Source of the DNA: Burkholderia sp. L27(2015)
Lineage (GTDB): Bacteria; Pseudomonadota; Gammaproteobacteria; Burkholderiales; Burkholderiaceae
NCBI RefSeq assembly: GCF_009765705.1
Contig: NZ_LMUX01000017.1
Span: 517,516-581,515 of the forward strand
Length of the DNA: 64,000 nucleotides
Reading direction: 5' to 3'
In this document: positions 34,187 through 43,087 of the stretch, in pieces
Numbering within the stretch: the first letter of the stretch is position 1
Layout of the letters: each line of letters opens with the position of its first letter
The notes under the pieces: model-generated
What the model was told of the DNA's origin: nothing
Database searches by the model: none
The model's input: only the letters and a program-made list of their open reading frames with translations
Position numbers and translations under genes: made by a program

Positions 34187-36421
34187 TTAGTCCATCAACT
34201 TGTCGAGCGTGATCGGAAGGTCGCGCACCCGTTTGCCTGTCGCATGGTAGACGGCGTTTGCGATCGCGGCAGCCAAGCCGGTAATACCGATCTCGCCTAT
34301 GCCGCGCGCGCCGAACTCGTTGAGTTCGAAATCGGGGTAGTCGAGCAGGATCACTTCGAGCTCGGGCTGGTCCGCATGCACCGGCACCACATATTCGGCG
34401 TAGTTATTGTTGGTCGGCACGCCAGTGCGCTCGTCGTATTCGGTCCCTTCGAACAGCGCCATGCCTATCCCCATCACGATGGCGCCTTCGACCTGATTGC
34501 GCGACATCATCGGATTGATCGCTCGACCGACATCGATCGCGCTGACCACACGCGATACCCGCAAGCGCGAAATACCCGGGTCCCAACGCACTTCGGCGAA
34601 ATGCGCGCCGAATGAACTGAACGAGAACTTGCCGCTGGGTGCGCCCGGCGTGTGAGCGTGGCCATCGGCCGCGGCTAAGTTCAGTTGGTTCAGGATTCGT
34701 GCGAAATCGACTGACTGCTCGCCGTGGATCAGGCGCCCGCCTGCAAGCGTCAGGTCCTCCGGCCGTGCCCCGGCAAAATAGCCGTCGCTCTGCGTGGCGA
34801 AGGTCTTCAGTTGTTCGATGGCCGTGCGCGCCGCTTGCGCGATAGCCGGCAACACGCTGGCCGTGGCCCATGAACCACCGGACAGCGTCGAATCCGGAAA
34901 CGAGGAATCGCCCAGCTTCACCTCGATACGCTCGAACGGCAACCCGGTCAGACTGGCGATGGTCTGCGCGGCAATCGTATACGTGCCAGTCCCGATGTCC
35001 TGGACGGCGCACGTCACACACACGGTTCCATCTGCCTTGAGCGCAACGCGTGCTTCGGAAGGCGTACGGAAGGCGTCCCAGTTGCAGGCAGCCATTCCGT
35101 AACCGATGATTTCCTCCCCCTCACGCATCGCGCCGATAGCGGGGTTGCGCTTCGCCCAGCCAAAGGCCGCAGCACCTTGCTCGCACGCTTCGCGCAAGTG
35201 GTTGCTCGACCATGGCAGATTGGTGCTCTCATCGCGCTCGGAGATATTGAGCAAATGGAACGCCAGCGTATCCATTCCCGCCGCAATCGCCAGTTCGTCC
35301 ACGGCACACTCCAGCGCAAATAATCCAGGGGCCGCGCCCGGTGCGCGCATCGAGGTCGGTGTGCCGCGGTTCACCTCGATGGTCTCGTGGCTGACCAGCA
35401 CGTTCGCGCATGAGTACAAGCTGCTCGACATGCCGCCGCACGTCTCGACGTACTTATCGGTAAACGACGTGGTGTTGATCGATTCGTGTCGCACCGACAC
35501 CAGCCGACCGTTGGCGTCCGCCGCGAGCCGCAAGTGCTGCCGCGTCTCGGGTCGATGCCCGGTAGTCGTGAACATCTCGCTGCGCGGCACCACCAGTTTC
35601 ACCGGCCGGCCGATTTCGCGCGCTGCCGCACAAGCCGCTACCGCATGCGGCCATGCCCATAACTTGCTGCCGAAACCGGAGCCGATAAACGGCGCTTGAA
35701 CGATGACACGCTCGGGCGACAGCCCGAAGATATTCGCCAACGTATTGCGGTGTACGGTAACGCCTTGCGATGCCTCGAAAACGTGCAACTCGTCGTCTTC
35801 CTGAGCGCCGTCCTTAGCGCTCACCCAGCGCGCCACGGTGGCATGCATTTCCATCGGATTATGCGTTTCGACCGGCGTGGTATATACCGCGTCGACTCGA
35901 TAAGGCGCGGCGTCGAAGGCCGGCTGCGGCTCGCCGCGTTCGTGGCCACTTCCGCCATTGCGCGCATCATGCGCGGCCAAGCCTTGGGCGAGATTTGCGA
36001 CCGCCTGCTTTTTTTCGTAATGCACCTTGACCTTGAATGCCGCCTCGCGCGCATGCTCGAAGGTATCGGCGACGACCAGCGCGACGAATTGCCCCGCGTA
36101 GTACACGGTGGCGTCTTCGAAAGGCAAGCGATGTTCGTCCACTATGGAAGCGGTCAGGATCCGGTCGAACGAAAGCGGCAACTTCGGCACGCGATAAAGA
36201 CGCGAGCAATGCTCGTGATGAAAAATATCGATGACACCCGGCGACTTGCGTGCCTCATCCAATTCCATTTCGACGATGACGCCGCTTGCGATCGTGCTGA
36301 ACACGCCATACGCATGGACCATTCCGTCCGGATGTTGGTCGGCCGTGTAGCGTGCCGCGCCCGTCACCTTGAGGCGGCCATCCACGCGGCGTATTGGGGC
36401 GCCGATGATCTGTTCACTCAT
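34187..36421 (-). CDS. paoC: PaoC-like molybdenum (MCD) subunit of aldehyde oxidoreductase
   Basis: The 744-residue protein is the large xanthine-oxidase-family subunit that holds molybdenum cytosine dinucleotide. It has the AB-hammerhead domain (RRVDGRLKVTGAARYTAD), the Moco-binding region (GSGFGSKLWAWPHAVAA, SMRAPGAAPG, QDIGTGTYT) and the catalytic Glu710 in GARGIGEIGITG. It oxidises aromatic and other aldehydes to acids. Last gene of the paoA-paoB-paoC operon, separated from paoB by 98 bases that include CTCAA repeats. No PaoD/XdhC-type chaperone, needed for cofactor insertion, is seen in the window. Confidence 0.92.
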   Translation of the reverse strand: MSEQIIGAPIRRVDGRLKVTGAARYTADQHPDGMVHAYGVFSTIASGVIVEMELDEARKSPGVIDIFHHEHCSRLYRVPKLPLSFDRILTASIVDEHRLPFEDATVYYAGQFVALVVADTFEHAREAAFKVKVHYEKKQAVANLAQGLAAHDARNGGSGHERGEPQPAFDAAPYRVDAVYTTPVETHNPMEMHATVARWVSAKDGAQEDDELHVFEASQGVTVHRNTLANIFGLSPERVIVQAPFIGSGFGSKLWAWPHAVAACAAAREIGRPVKLVVPRSEMFTTTGHRPETRQHLRLAADANGRLVSVRHESINTTSFTDKYVETCGGMSSSLYSCANVLVSHETIEVNRGTPTSMRAPGAAPGLFALECAVDELAIAAGMDTLAFHLLNISERDESTNLPWSSNHLREACEQGAAAFGWAKRNPAIGAMREGEEIIGYGMAACNWDAFRTPSEARVALKADGTVCVTCAVQDIGTGTYTIAAQTIASLTGLPFERIEVKLGDSSFPDSTLSGGSWATASVLPAIAQAARTAIEQLKTFATQSDGYFAGARPEDLTLAGGRLIHGEQSVDFARILNQLNLAAADGHAHTPGAPSGKFSFSSFGAHFAEVRWDPGISRLRVSRVVSAIDVGRAINPMMSRNQVEGAIVMGIGMALFEGTEYDERTGVPTNNNYAEYVVPVHADQPELEVILLDYPDFELNEFGARGIGEIGITGLAAAIANAVYHATGKRVRDLPITLDKLMD

Positions 36422-36519
36422 GCTGTTCTCTCCATTGGATGCGCGGGGCCGTCGGGTCGCACTGTCAACTCAGGCCCTCGACTCAAGGCCCCGATTCAAG
36501 CCATCCTCAACTCAAACCA

Positions 36520-37503
36520 TCACCTCGTCAGCGACAAGAGATTGCGCACGATGGCCTGCTGCGCCAGTGCGATCTTGTAGCCGTTGTGCGCGTACGCCAC
36601 CGCGCCCTGAAGCGCGACTTGCGCCGCATCGGAAAAAGCGTCCCGCGTGGCCGGCCGGCCCTTGAGCGCAAGCTCCGCATGCTTCGCGCGCCACGGTTTA
36701 GTGGCCACGCCGCCCAAGGCTATGCGCACGTCCTGTATCGCGCCGTCCGCCGTCACGACGATCACGGCGCTCGACGCCAGCGCGAATTGATACGAAGCGC
36801 GGTCACGGAGTTTCAAATAGGCCGACTTGCTGGAGCGTAGCGGCGCATCGAGCGTGATATGCGTGATCAACTCATCGTCGGCTAGCGCATGCTCCTTCCA
36901 TGGCGTATCGCCCGGAGCCAAGTGGAAATCGAGGAAATCGATCTCACGCGTGCCTTGCGGACCTTGCACGCTGACGGTGGCGCCGATGGCGGCCATCGCG
37001 ACGCACATATCCGACGGGTGAGCGGCGATGCATCGCTTACTCGTACCGAGAACGGCGTGCACGCTGCGGTTTTGCCCATCGATCGCGGCGCAACCCGACC
37101 CCGGCTCGCGCTTCTCGCACGGCGACACACCGTCGCGAAAGTAGCCGCAGCGCACCCGCTGCATGACATTGCCGCCCGTGGTGGCTTTGTTGCGCAATTG
37201 CGTGGTGGCACCGGAGAGCAGCGCTTCGGAAAGGACCGCGTAATCTGCGCGGATGGTCGGGTGGTAGGCCAGCGTGGTGTTGCTGACCATCGCGCCGATG
37301 CGCACGCGCCCGTCTGCCAAGGTTTCGATTTGGTCGAACGCCAAGCGATGGATATCGATTACGCTAGGCGGGCGCATGATGTCGATTTTCATCAAGTCGA
37401 GCAGCGTAGTGCCACCGGCGAGAAATGCCGCACCGCGGGTTTGCGCATGGGTCGCAATCGCCTGATCGGGATTGGCCGCGCGGAAATAATCGAAGTTGCG
37501 CAT
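36520..37503 (-). CDS. paoB: PaoB-like FAD and [4Fe-4S] subunit of aldehyde oxidoreductase
   Basis: The 327-residue medium subunit has the FAD-binding PCMH fold (FLAGGTTLLDLMKID, ATTGGNVMQR). It carries the extra cysteine segment of PaoB: Cys119, Cys129, Cys138 and Cys158 (RCGYFRD, SPCEKREPGSGC, KRCIAA), which binds a [4Fe-4S] cluster between the FAD and the [2Fe-2S] sites. ATG 37503 overlaps the paoA stop by ATGA; the longer frame to 37575 reads through paoA. It passes electrons from PaoA to FAD and on to an outside acceptor. Confidence 0.92.
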   Translation of the reverse strand: MRNFDYFRAANPDQAIATHAQTRGAAFLAGGTTLLDLMKIDIMRPPSVIDIHRLAFDQIETLADGRVRIGAMVSNTTLAYHPTIRADYAVLSEALLSGATTQLRNKATTGGNVMQRVRCGYFRDGVSPCEKREPGSGCAAIDGQNRSVHAVLGTSKRCIAAHPSDMCVAMAAIGATVSVQGPQGTREIDFLDFHLAPGDTPWKEHALADDELITHITLDAPLRSSKSAYLKLRDRASYQFALASSAVIVVTADGAIQDVRIALGGVATKPWRAKHAELALKGRPATRDAFSDAAQVALQGAVAYAHNGYKIALAQQAIVRNLLSLTR

Positions 37504-38048
37504 CAGACGGCCCTCCCCGTCTTGCGCGCCGACTGGATGGCCGCAACGATATTCTTGTAGGCGCCGCAGCGGCAAATATTACCGCTCATCGCTTCTCGTA
37601 CCGATGCGTCGTCGCTCTCGATACGGGCATCCTTGAGTATCGCCACGGCGCTCATCACCTGGCCCGCCGTACAGTAGCCGCACTGATACGCATCGTGCTC
37701 CCAGAACGCTTCCTGCACAGGATGCAATTCGCCGTTGCGCTCCAGCCCTTCCACGGTAGTGATTTCGTCGCCGTCGTGCATGATCGCCAGCGACAGGCAC
37801 GAATTGATTGCGACGCCGTTCACATGCAGCGTGCATGCGCCGCACTGACCGTGGTCGCACCCTTTCTTGGTGCCGGTCAGCCCGAGCTGGTCGCGCAGCA
37901 CGTCCAGCAGCACCGCATTGGGCGTTACGCGCAAACGCCGCTCTACGCCATTCACCATCAGTTGCAAGTCACTGGTGCCGGCAGCCTCGATGCATGAACC
38001 GGCAGCGCATGAGCCGGTGGGAGGATGCTTGTCGCTTGGATTATTCAT
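37503..38048 (-). CDS. paoA: PaoA-like [2Fe-2S] subunit of aldehyde oxidoreductase, no Tat signal
   Basis: The 181-residue protein has a plant-type [2Fe-2S] cluster (Cys64, Cys69, Cys72, Cys84; GCDHGQCGAC) and a second helical [2Fe-2S] cluster (Cys123, Cys126, Cys159, Cys161). Escherichia coli PaoA has an N-terminal twin-arginine signal; here the first 30 residues (NNPSDKHPPTGSCAAGSC) have no twin arginine or hydrophobic core, so this enzyme may stay in the cytosol. ATG 38048 has GAGG about nine bases upstream. It follows a LysR gene on the same strand by 69 bases. Confidence 0.92.
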   Translation of the reverse strand: MNNPSDKHPPTGSCAAGSCIEAAGTSDLQLMVNGVERRLRVTPNAVLLDVLRDQLGLTGTKKGCDHGQCGACTLHVNGVAINSCLSLAIMHDGDEITTVEGLERNGELHPVQEAFWEHDAYQCGYCTAGQVMSAVAILKDARIESDDASVREAMSGNICRCGAYKNIVAAIQSARKTGRAV

Positions 38049-38117
38049 TTGAATGCCCTCTTCAAAGCCAGTGCCCAATATACCCCGTTCAAACCGACGT
38101 TGTGCGTCAGCCTTTTG

Positions 38118-39119
38118 TCAGCGGCCGGTCTTTTTTGCCGATCTGGGCTGGCGCGGTGCACTGCTGCGTTGTGCCGGCGTACGCACGGCGAGCGGCCGCT
38201 CATCGGGAATCTCGTTGTGCGGATTGCGCTTCTTGAGGAAGTCGATAAACACGCGCAATTTGGCCGGCATGCTTTGGCGATTGAAGAAATAAAGATAGAG
38301 GCCTTCGGTCGGGCACCAGTCTTCGAGCACCTTGACCAGATGACCGCCTTTCTGGAAGCGCTCGACGTACTCGTCGTACAGGTAGGCAAGCCCTACGCCA
38401 TCCAGCGCGGCCTGCAATACCAGTATCGAATCGTTGGACGTCAAGCGCCCTTTTACGGCCACGTCTTTGCGACGCCCATTTTTCTCGAGGCGCCACGGGT
38501 ACACCGTCCCGGCGCTGACGGTACGGAAATTGATGCAGTCGTGTGCAGCCAGATCGGAAGGCGTGCGCGGTATGCCTTTGCGTGACAGGTAGTCGGGCGA
38601 CGCCACGATCGCCACGCGCAGCTCGGGCTTGATCGGCACCACCAGCATGTCCTTCTCCAGCACGTCGCCAAAGCGTATGCCCGCGTCGAACCCCTGGCTG
38701 ACGATATCGGTCAGGCCATTGTCGATGACAATCTCAAGACTGATGTCGGGATAGACGTCGAGGAACTCCCGCAAAACCGGTTCTATCAGCAACACGCTCG
38801 CGCTGCGCGGCATGTTCAGCCGTAATGCGCCGGCGGGCCGGTCTGCCGAGCGCGTCACCTGATGCACCGCGCTTTGCAGTTCGCCCATCAGCGGGCCGAC
38901 TCGCTCCAGCAGTTCGGCGCCCGCCTCCGTAAGACTCACGCTGCGCGTGGTGCGGTGGAACAGCCGCACCTCGAGTTTGGCTTCGAGCTGCCGGATCGCA
39001 TGACTCATTGCCGACGGCGAGATCCCCAGCACGCTCGCGGCGGCCGTGAAACTACGCGCCTCGGCTACGCGTATGAAAGCTGCCAGTCCGCCAAGTCCGC
39101 TTAATCCGTCTAGTTCCAT
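38118..39119 (-). CDS. LysR-family regulator, CrgA-like, upstream of paoABC
   Basis: The 333-residue protein has the helix-turn-helix ISPSAMSHAIRQLEAKLEVRLFHRTTRS, and a CrgA-type effector domain (LRLNMPRSASVLLIEPVLREF, VSQGFDAGIRFGD). The tail is basic, Arg/Pro-rich and 30 residues long. I use ATG 39119; a TTG at 39137 could add six residues. It lies head to head with the SDR at 39243 and just ahead of paoABC on the same strand, so it may control either. The effector is unknown. Confidence 0.9.
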   Translation of the reverse strand: MELDGLSGLGGLAAFIRVAEARSFTAAASVLGISPSAMSHAIRQLEAKLEVRLFHRTTRSVSLTEAGAELLERVGPLMGELQSAVHQVTRSADRPAGALRLNMPRSASVLLIEPVLREFLDVYPDISLEIVIDNGLTDIVSQGFDAGIRFGDVLEKDMLVVPIKPELRVAIVASPDYLSRKGIPRTPSDLAAHDCINFRTVSAGTVYPWRLEKNGRRKDVAVKGRLTSNDSILVLQAALDGVGLAYLYDEYVERFQKGGHLVKVLEDWCPTEGLYLYFFNRQSMPAKLRVFIDFLKKRNPHNEIPDERPLAVRTPAQRSSAPRQPRSAKKTGR

Positions 39120-39242
39120 TATGCAATTTTGTTTCAAAGGGTGTGAACATTATAGGCGTTGTTTTGCACAATCGCCGGTCGTAAGATTGATCCTGCAAAC
39201 AGGACCTGCAACATCGCATCATCCACTTTCGAGGAACGTCTT

Positions 39243-40103
39243 ATGTCCACTTCCCAAAACAACGCCATCAACAAACCAGTCTGGTTCATCACCGGATGTT
39301 CGACCGGTTTCGGCCGGGAGCTCGCCCGCCACACACTCAGCCTCGGTTACCCGACCGTGGTTACGGCGCGCAATATCGAACAGATCAAAGACATTGCGGT
39401 CGGTTTTGAGGCGAACGCTCTGCTGCTTACGCTCGATGTCACGCGGCCTGAGCACATTGCCGCTGCGGTCAAAGCCGCCGAAGAGAAATTCGGTCGCATC
39501 GATGTACTGGTCAACAACGCGGGTATCGGCTATTTCGGTTCGATCGAAGAAAGCGATATGAGTGAAGTGCGCAAGATGTTCGACATCAACGTCTGGGGCC
39601 TGAGCGACATGACGCGTGCGGTATTGCCGGGATTGCGCCGGCGCCGCAGCGGCACGATCGTCAATGTTTCGTCGATAGGCGGGATCGCGGCCTTTCCTTC
39701 GGTGGGCTTTTATAACGCCACGAAATTCGCGGTCGAGGCGCTGTCTGAATCGTTGTCGCAGGAAGTCGCGCCGCTGGGCATCAAGGTGCTGCTGGTCGAA
39801 CCGAGCGCATTTCGTACCGATTGGGCCGGCCGCTCGGCCAATGAGGCCCCGCACTCGATCGCGGACTATGACAGCACAGCCAAGGCTCGCGCCGACATGA
39901 TCCGCGGTTATAGCGGCAAGCAGCCGGGCGACCCGGTTCGTGCCGCGGCCGCAATCGTCAAGGCCGTCGAAGCGAAGGATCCGCCGCTGCGGCTGTTGCT
40001 GGGCAAAGCCGCGTTGGCCGGCGCACGCAACAAGGTGGAAGCGTTGCGCAAGGACTTCGAGGGATGGGCCGAAGTATCGGAAGGGGCGGATTTCCCGACG
40101 TAA
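39243..40103 (+). CDS. classical SDR oxidoreductase
   Basis: The 286-residue protein has the NAD(P) motif TGCSTGFG at about residue 18. NNAG follows, then VSSIGG with Ser, and YNATK as the catalytic Tyr-Lys. TARN after the second strand points to NADP(H). The closing region (RTDWAGRS, ADMIRGYSGKQPGDP) is typical of a group named after oxidoreductases near LysR regulators. GAGG lies eight bases before ATG 39243. It diverges from the LysR gene, a common regulator-target pair. Confidence 0.9.
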   Translation: MSTSQNNAINKPVWFITGCSTGFGRELARHTLSLGYPTVVTARNIEQIKDIAVGFEANALLLTLDVTRPEHIAAAVKAAEEKFGRIDVLVNNAGIGYFGSIEESDMSEVRKMFDINVWGLSDMTRAVLPGLRRRRSGTIVNVSSIGGIAAFPSVGFYNATKFAVEALSESLSQEVAPLGIKVLLVEPSAFRTDWAGRSANEAPHSIADYDSTAKARADMIRGYSGKQPGDPVRAAAAIVKAVEAKDPPLRLLLGKAALAGARNKVEALRKDFEGWAEVSEGADFPT

Positions 40104-40159
40104 TTGCCGACGTAATATGCAGCGCACTTACCCGTGCGCTGCCCCACGCAATATGCCGC

Positions 40160-41752
40160 TCAGTGTCCCGCTACAGCAGCCGCGCTTGCATCGGCCTTGG
40201 CTGGTTTGGTAAGCCAGATGAACGGGATGATGACGATGAAGACCATGGCCGATAACCAGAAGATGTCATTGAGCCCCAACATCGCAGCCTGAGCGTTCAG
40301 GCTGCTTTCAAAGAACGCCATCGCCTGGTCGGTGCTGCCACCCAATGTGGTCTGCAACGATTTGATCGCCTCGACGTAGAACGGATTATTGGGGCTCGCC
40401 TGTTCGATCAGCCGAGCGTGATGCAGGATGGTGCGATCATTCCAACCGGTGCTGAACAGCGAGGTGCCGACCGCGCCCGCGAATATCCGCGCAAAATTCG
40501 ACAGGCCTGCCGCCGCCGGGATCTTTTCCGGTGGCAACCCCGACAAGATGATGACAGTCAACGGTACAAAGAACAAAGCCATCGGGATGCCTTGCAGCAG
40601 AGTCGGCAGCACCAGCGTCCAGGTATCGACGCCCGTCGTATACCACGAGCGCATCAGGAACACGATAGCAAAGCCGATAAACGCCATCGTTGCAAGAATG
40701 CGCGCGTCGGACTTCGGTACGATTTTCCCCATTACCGGCGCGAGTATCACCGCAAAAACGCCCAGCGGCGCCGTGACCAGGCCCGCATCCACGGAGCGGT
40801 ATCCGAGGTATTGTTGCATCCATGTCGGCAACAGCACCAAGTTGGCAAAGAACACCGCATACGCCACCGAGATCGCCACCGTACCGCCGCTGAAATTGCG
40901 ACCGGCAAACAAACGAAGATCGATGATCGGATTTTTCTCCGTCAACTCCCAGATCACGAACGCTACAAAGCCGAGCAACGCGACCAACCCGAGCACCACG
41001 ATAGTCGGCGAACTAAACCAGTCGAGGTCTTTGCCTTTGTCCAGCATGATCTGCAGCGATGCAACCCAGGTGATCAGCAAACCGAGTCCGACCTTATCGA
41101 TCGACAGTTTCACGGCGGCCGTTTCACGCGTGCGATAGATCATCCACGTTACGCCGGCCGCGAAGATGCCCACCGGTATGTTGATGTAGAAGATCCAGGA
41201 CCAGCTGTAGCTGTCGGTCATCCATCCGCCCAGCGCGGGGCCCACAATCGGGCCGACCGTCGCGGTCATCGCCCACAACGCCAACGCGGTCGAGCTCTTG
41301 GATTTCGGATAGGAGCTGAGCAGAATCGCTTGCGACAGCGGAATCAGAGGTCCGGCCATTACGCCTTGCAGTACTCGGGCGCCAAGCAGTATCGGCAGCG
41401 TCGGCGCGATGCCGCACAGCCATGACGAGAGCGTGAACAAGAGAATCGCGCCCACGAACAACTTGATTTGGCCGACCCGACGCGTAAGCCATCCCGTCAG
41501 CGGAATAGACACGGCGTTGGCCGCAGCGAACAGCGTAATGACCCAGGTGCCTTCATCCACCGACACGCCAAGATTGCCGGAGATCGTCGGGATCGCCACG
41601 TTGGCGATCGACGAATCGAGCACGGTCATGAAAGTGGCGAGCGCAACCGCCAGCGTGGCGAGAACCAGCTTGCCGCCGGTCAGCGGCGGTGGTGGCGACG
41701 GTGGTGGCGACGGTGGTGATGACGGCACGGCAGTAGTTGATGACGGATTCAT
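40160..41752 (-). CDS. emrB: EmrB-type MFS multidrug exporter of the emrA-emrB operon
   Basis: The 530-residue 14-TM DHA2 transporter has LDSSIANVAIPTISG near residue 45 and motif C (GPIVGPALGGWMTDSY) in TM5. The N-terminal tail is Ser/Pro-rich (SPPSPPPSPPPPLTGG), encoded by a 12-base tandem repeat near 41690-41725. With EmrA and the outer-membrane factor it should pump drugs directly across both membranes. It lies 15 bases after emrA. Its paralogue at 17871-19448 is nearly the same along the whole length. Confidence 0.92.
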   Translation of the reverse strand: MNPSSTTAVPSSPPSPPPSPPPPLTGGKLVLATLAVALATFMTVLDSSIANVAIPTISGNLGVSVDEGTWVITLFAAANAVSIPLTGWLTRRVGQIKLFVGAILLFTLSSWLCGIAPTLPILLGARVLQGVMAGPLIPLSQAILLSSYPKSKSSTALALWAMTATVGPIVGPALGGWMTDSYSWSWIFYINIPVGIFAAGVTWMIYRTRETAAVKLSIDKVGLGLLITWVASLQIMLDKGKDLDWFSSPTIVVLGLVALLGFVAFVIWELTEKNPIIDLRLFAGRNFSGGTVAISVAYAVFFANLVLLPTWMQQYLGYRSVDAGLVTAPLGVFAVILAPVMGKIVPKSDARILATMAFIGFAIVFLMRSWYTTGVDTWTLVLPTLLQGIPMALFFVPLTVIILSGLPPEKIPAAAGLSNFARIFAGAVGTSLFSTGWNDRTILHHARLIEQASPNNPFYVEAIKSLQTTLGGSTDQAMAFFESSLNAQAAMLGLNDIFWLSAMVFIVIIPFIWLTKPAKADASAAAVAGH

Positions 41753-41767
41753 GTCGTCTCCTCGAGA

Positions 41768-43015
41768 TTAGCCGGCGGTCCGGGTTGCGTCGTGCTTGAG
41801 CGCAACTTTGGCCACCACGTTCTGCGCGATGATGTGCGCGATTTCCGCGTCGGCCTGGTCGCCATAACGAGCGAAGACATCTGTGGAGTAAGTCGTGTTT
41901 TGAGCGGCGCCGAGTTGGGTGCCGGACTGGTCGTGCGTATCGACATCGACCTCCATCGACAAACCGATGCGCAATGGGTGAGCTTGCAGTTCGGCCTGAT
42001 CGATCAGAATCCGTGCGGGCAATCGTTGCACGACCTTGATCCAATTCCCCGTCGCGTTTTGCGCCGGCAACACCGCGAACGCGCTGCCGGTCCCCGCTGA
42101 AAATCCCTCTACGTGGCCGTGATACTTCACGCTCGTTCCATACGCGTCGGCGCTAAGCGTAACGGCCTGGCCGATGCGCATTTTCCGCAGTTGGTTTTCC
42201 TTGAAATTCGCGTCTATCCAGACACCGTTGAGCGGCACAATCGCCATGAGCGGTGTGCCTGGCGCCACACGTTGTCCAACCTGGACAGAACGCCGCGCAA
42301 CATAGCCTGTAACCGGCGCCGGCAACGTGTTGCGCGCATACGTAAGGTAAGCGTCGCGAACCTTGGCCGCCGCGGCGATCACGTTCGGGTGGTCCGCTAC
42401 GGTGGTGCGATCGGTCAATGCGTGATTGGACGCCGCTTGCTGACGTGCTGCGTCGTATGCGGCCTGGGCCGTTTTCACCGCGTCGCGTGCATGGGCGAGG
42501 TCTTCACCCGACACCGCCCCGGTGTTGGCGACGGCAACGCGCCGGCGCAAGTCGTCGCTGGCCCGAGCCAGATCGGCCTCGCGCTCGGCCACCGCTGCGG
42601 CGTAGAAATCATTGTTCACGTACAAGCTGCTGACTTGGCGCACCGTCTGACCCAGTGCCGCTTCCGCGTTCGAGAGCGCGATCTTGGAGTCGGCCGGGTC
42701 CAGCATAACGACGGGGTCGCCGGCCTTCACGATCTGTGTATCGTCGGCGTTGACTGCGATGACCGTGCCGACCACGAGCGGCGTCAATTGCACGAGATTG
42801 CCGTCGACATAGGCGTCGTCGGTGTCTTCATGGTAGCGCGCATAAGTCATGTAATAAGCGCCGAACGCAACCGCCGCGACAACAGTACCAAGCCCGAGCA
42901 ATGCGAACAACATCTTGCGGCGGCTTGGCGGTGCGTCCTTGCCTTGCGGTGCGATTGCGGTGACTGCGGGATCGGCTGGGTCTTTTGAGCGAGCCGATGT
43001 GTTGACCTGGGTCAT
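41768..43015 (-). CDS. emrA: EmrA-type membrane fusion adaptor
   Basis: The 415-residue adaptor has one TM helix (about 35-55) and the lipoyl start DTDDAYVDGNLVQLTPLVVGTV, which is the EmrA/VceA signature. A long coiled coil follows (about 100-200), then APVTGYVARRSVQVGQRVAPG and the barrel domain with GVWIDANFKENQLRKMRIGQ. It bridges EmrB to the outer-membrane channel encoded just upstream. The C-terminal 60 residues after DVDTHDQSG are longer than usual. Confidence 0.92.
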   Translation of the reverse strand: MTQVNTSARSKDPADPAVTAIAPQGKDAPPSRRKMLFALLGLGTVVAAVAFGAYYMTYARYHEDTDDAYVDGNLVQLTPLVVGTVIAVNADDTQIVKAGDPVVMLDPADSKIALSNAEAALGQTVRQVSSLYVNNDFYAAAVAEREADLARASDDLRRRVAVANTGAVSGEDLAHARDAVKTAQAAYDAARQQAASNHALTDRTTVADHPNVIAAAAKVRDAYLTYARNTLPAPVTGYVARRSVQVGQRVAPGTPLMAIVPLNGVWIDANFKENQLRKMRIGQAVTLSADAYGTSVKYHGHVEGFSAGTGSAFAVLPAQNATGNWIKVVQRLPARILIDQAELQAHPLRIGLSMEVDVDTHDQSGTQLGAAQNTTYSTDVFARYGDQADAEIAHIIAQNVVAKVALKHDATRTAG

Positions 43016-43087
43016 GACGTTTACCTCGGGAAAATGGATGGATTTAAGTGAATGGATTTGGCGAATTCGCGGTGCGTTCGCGTTGCC

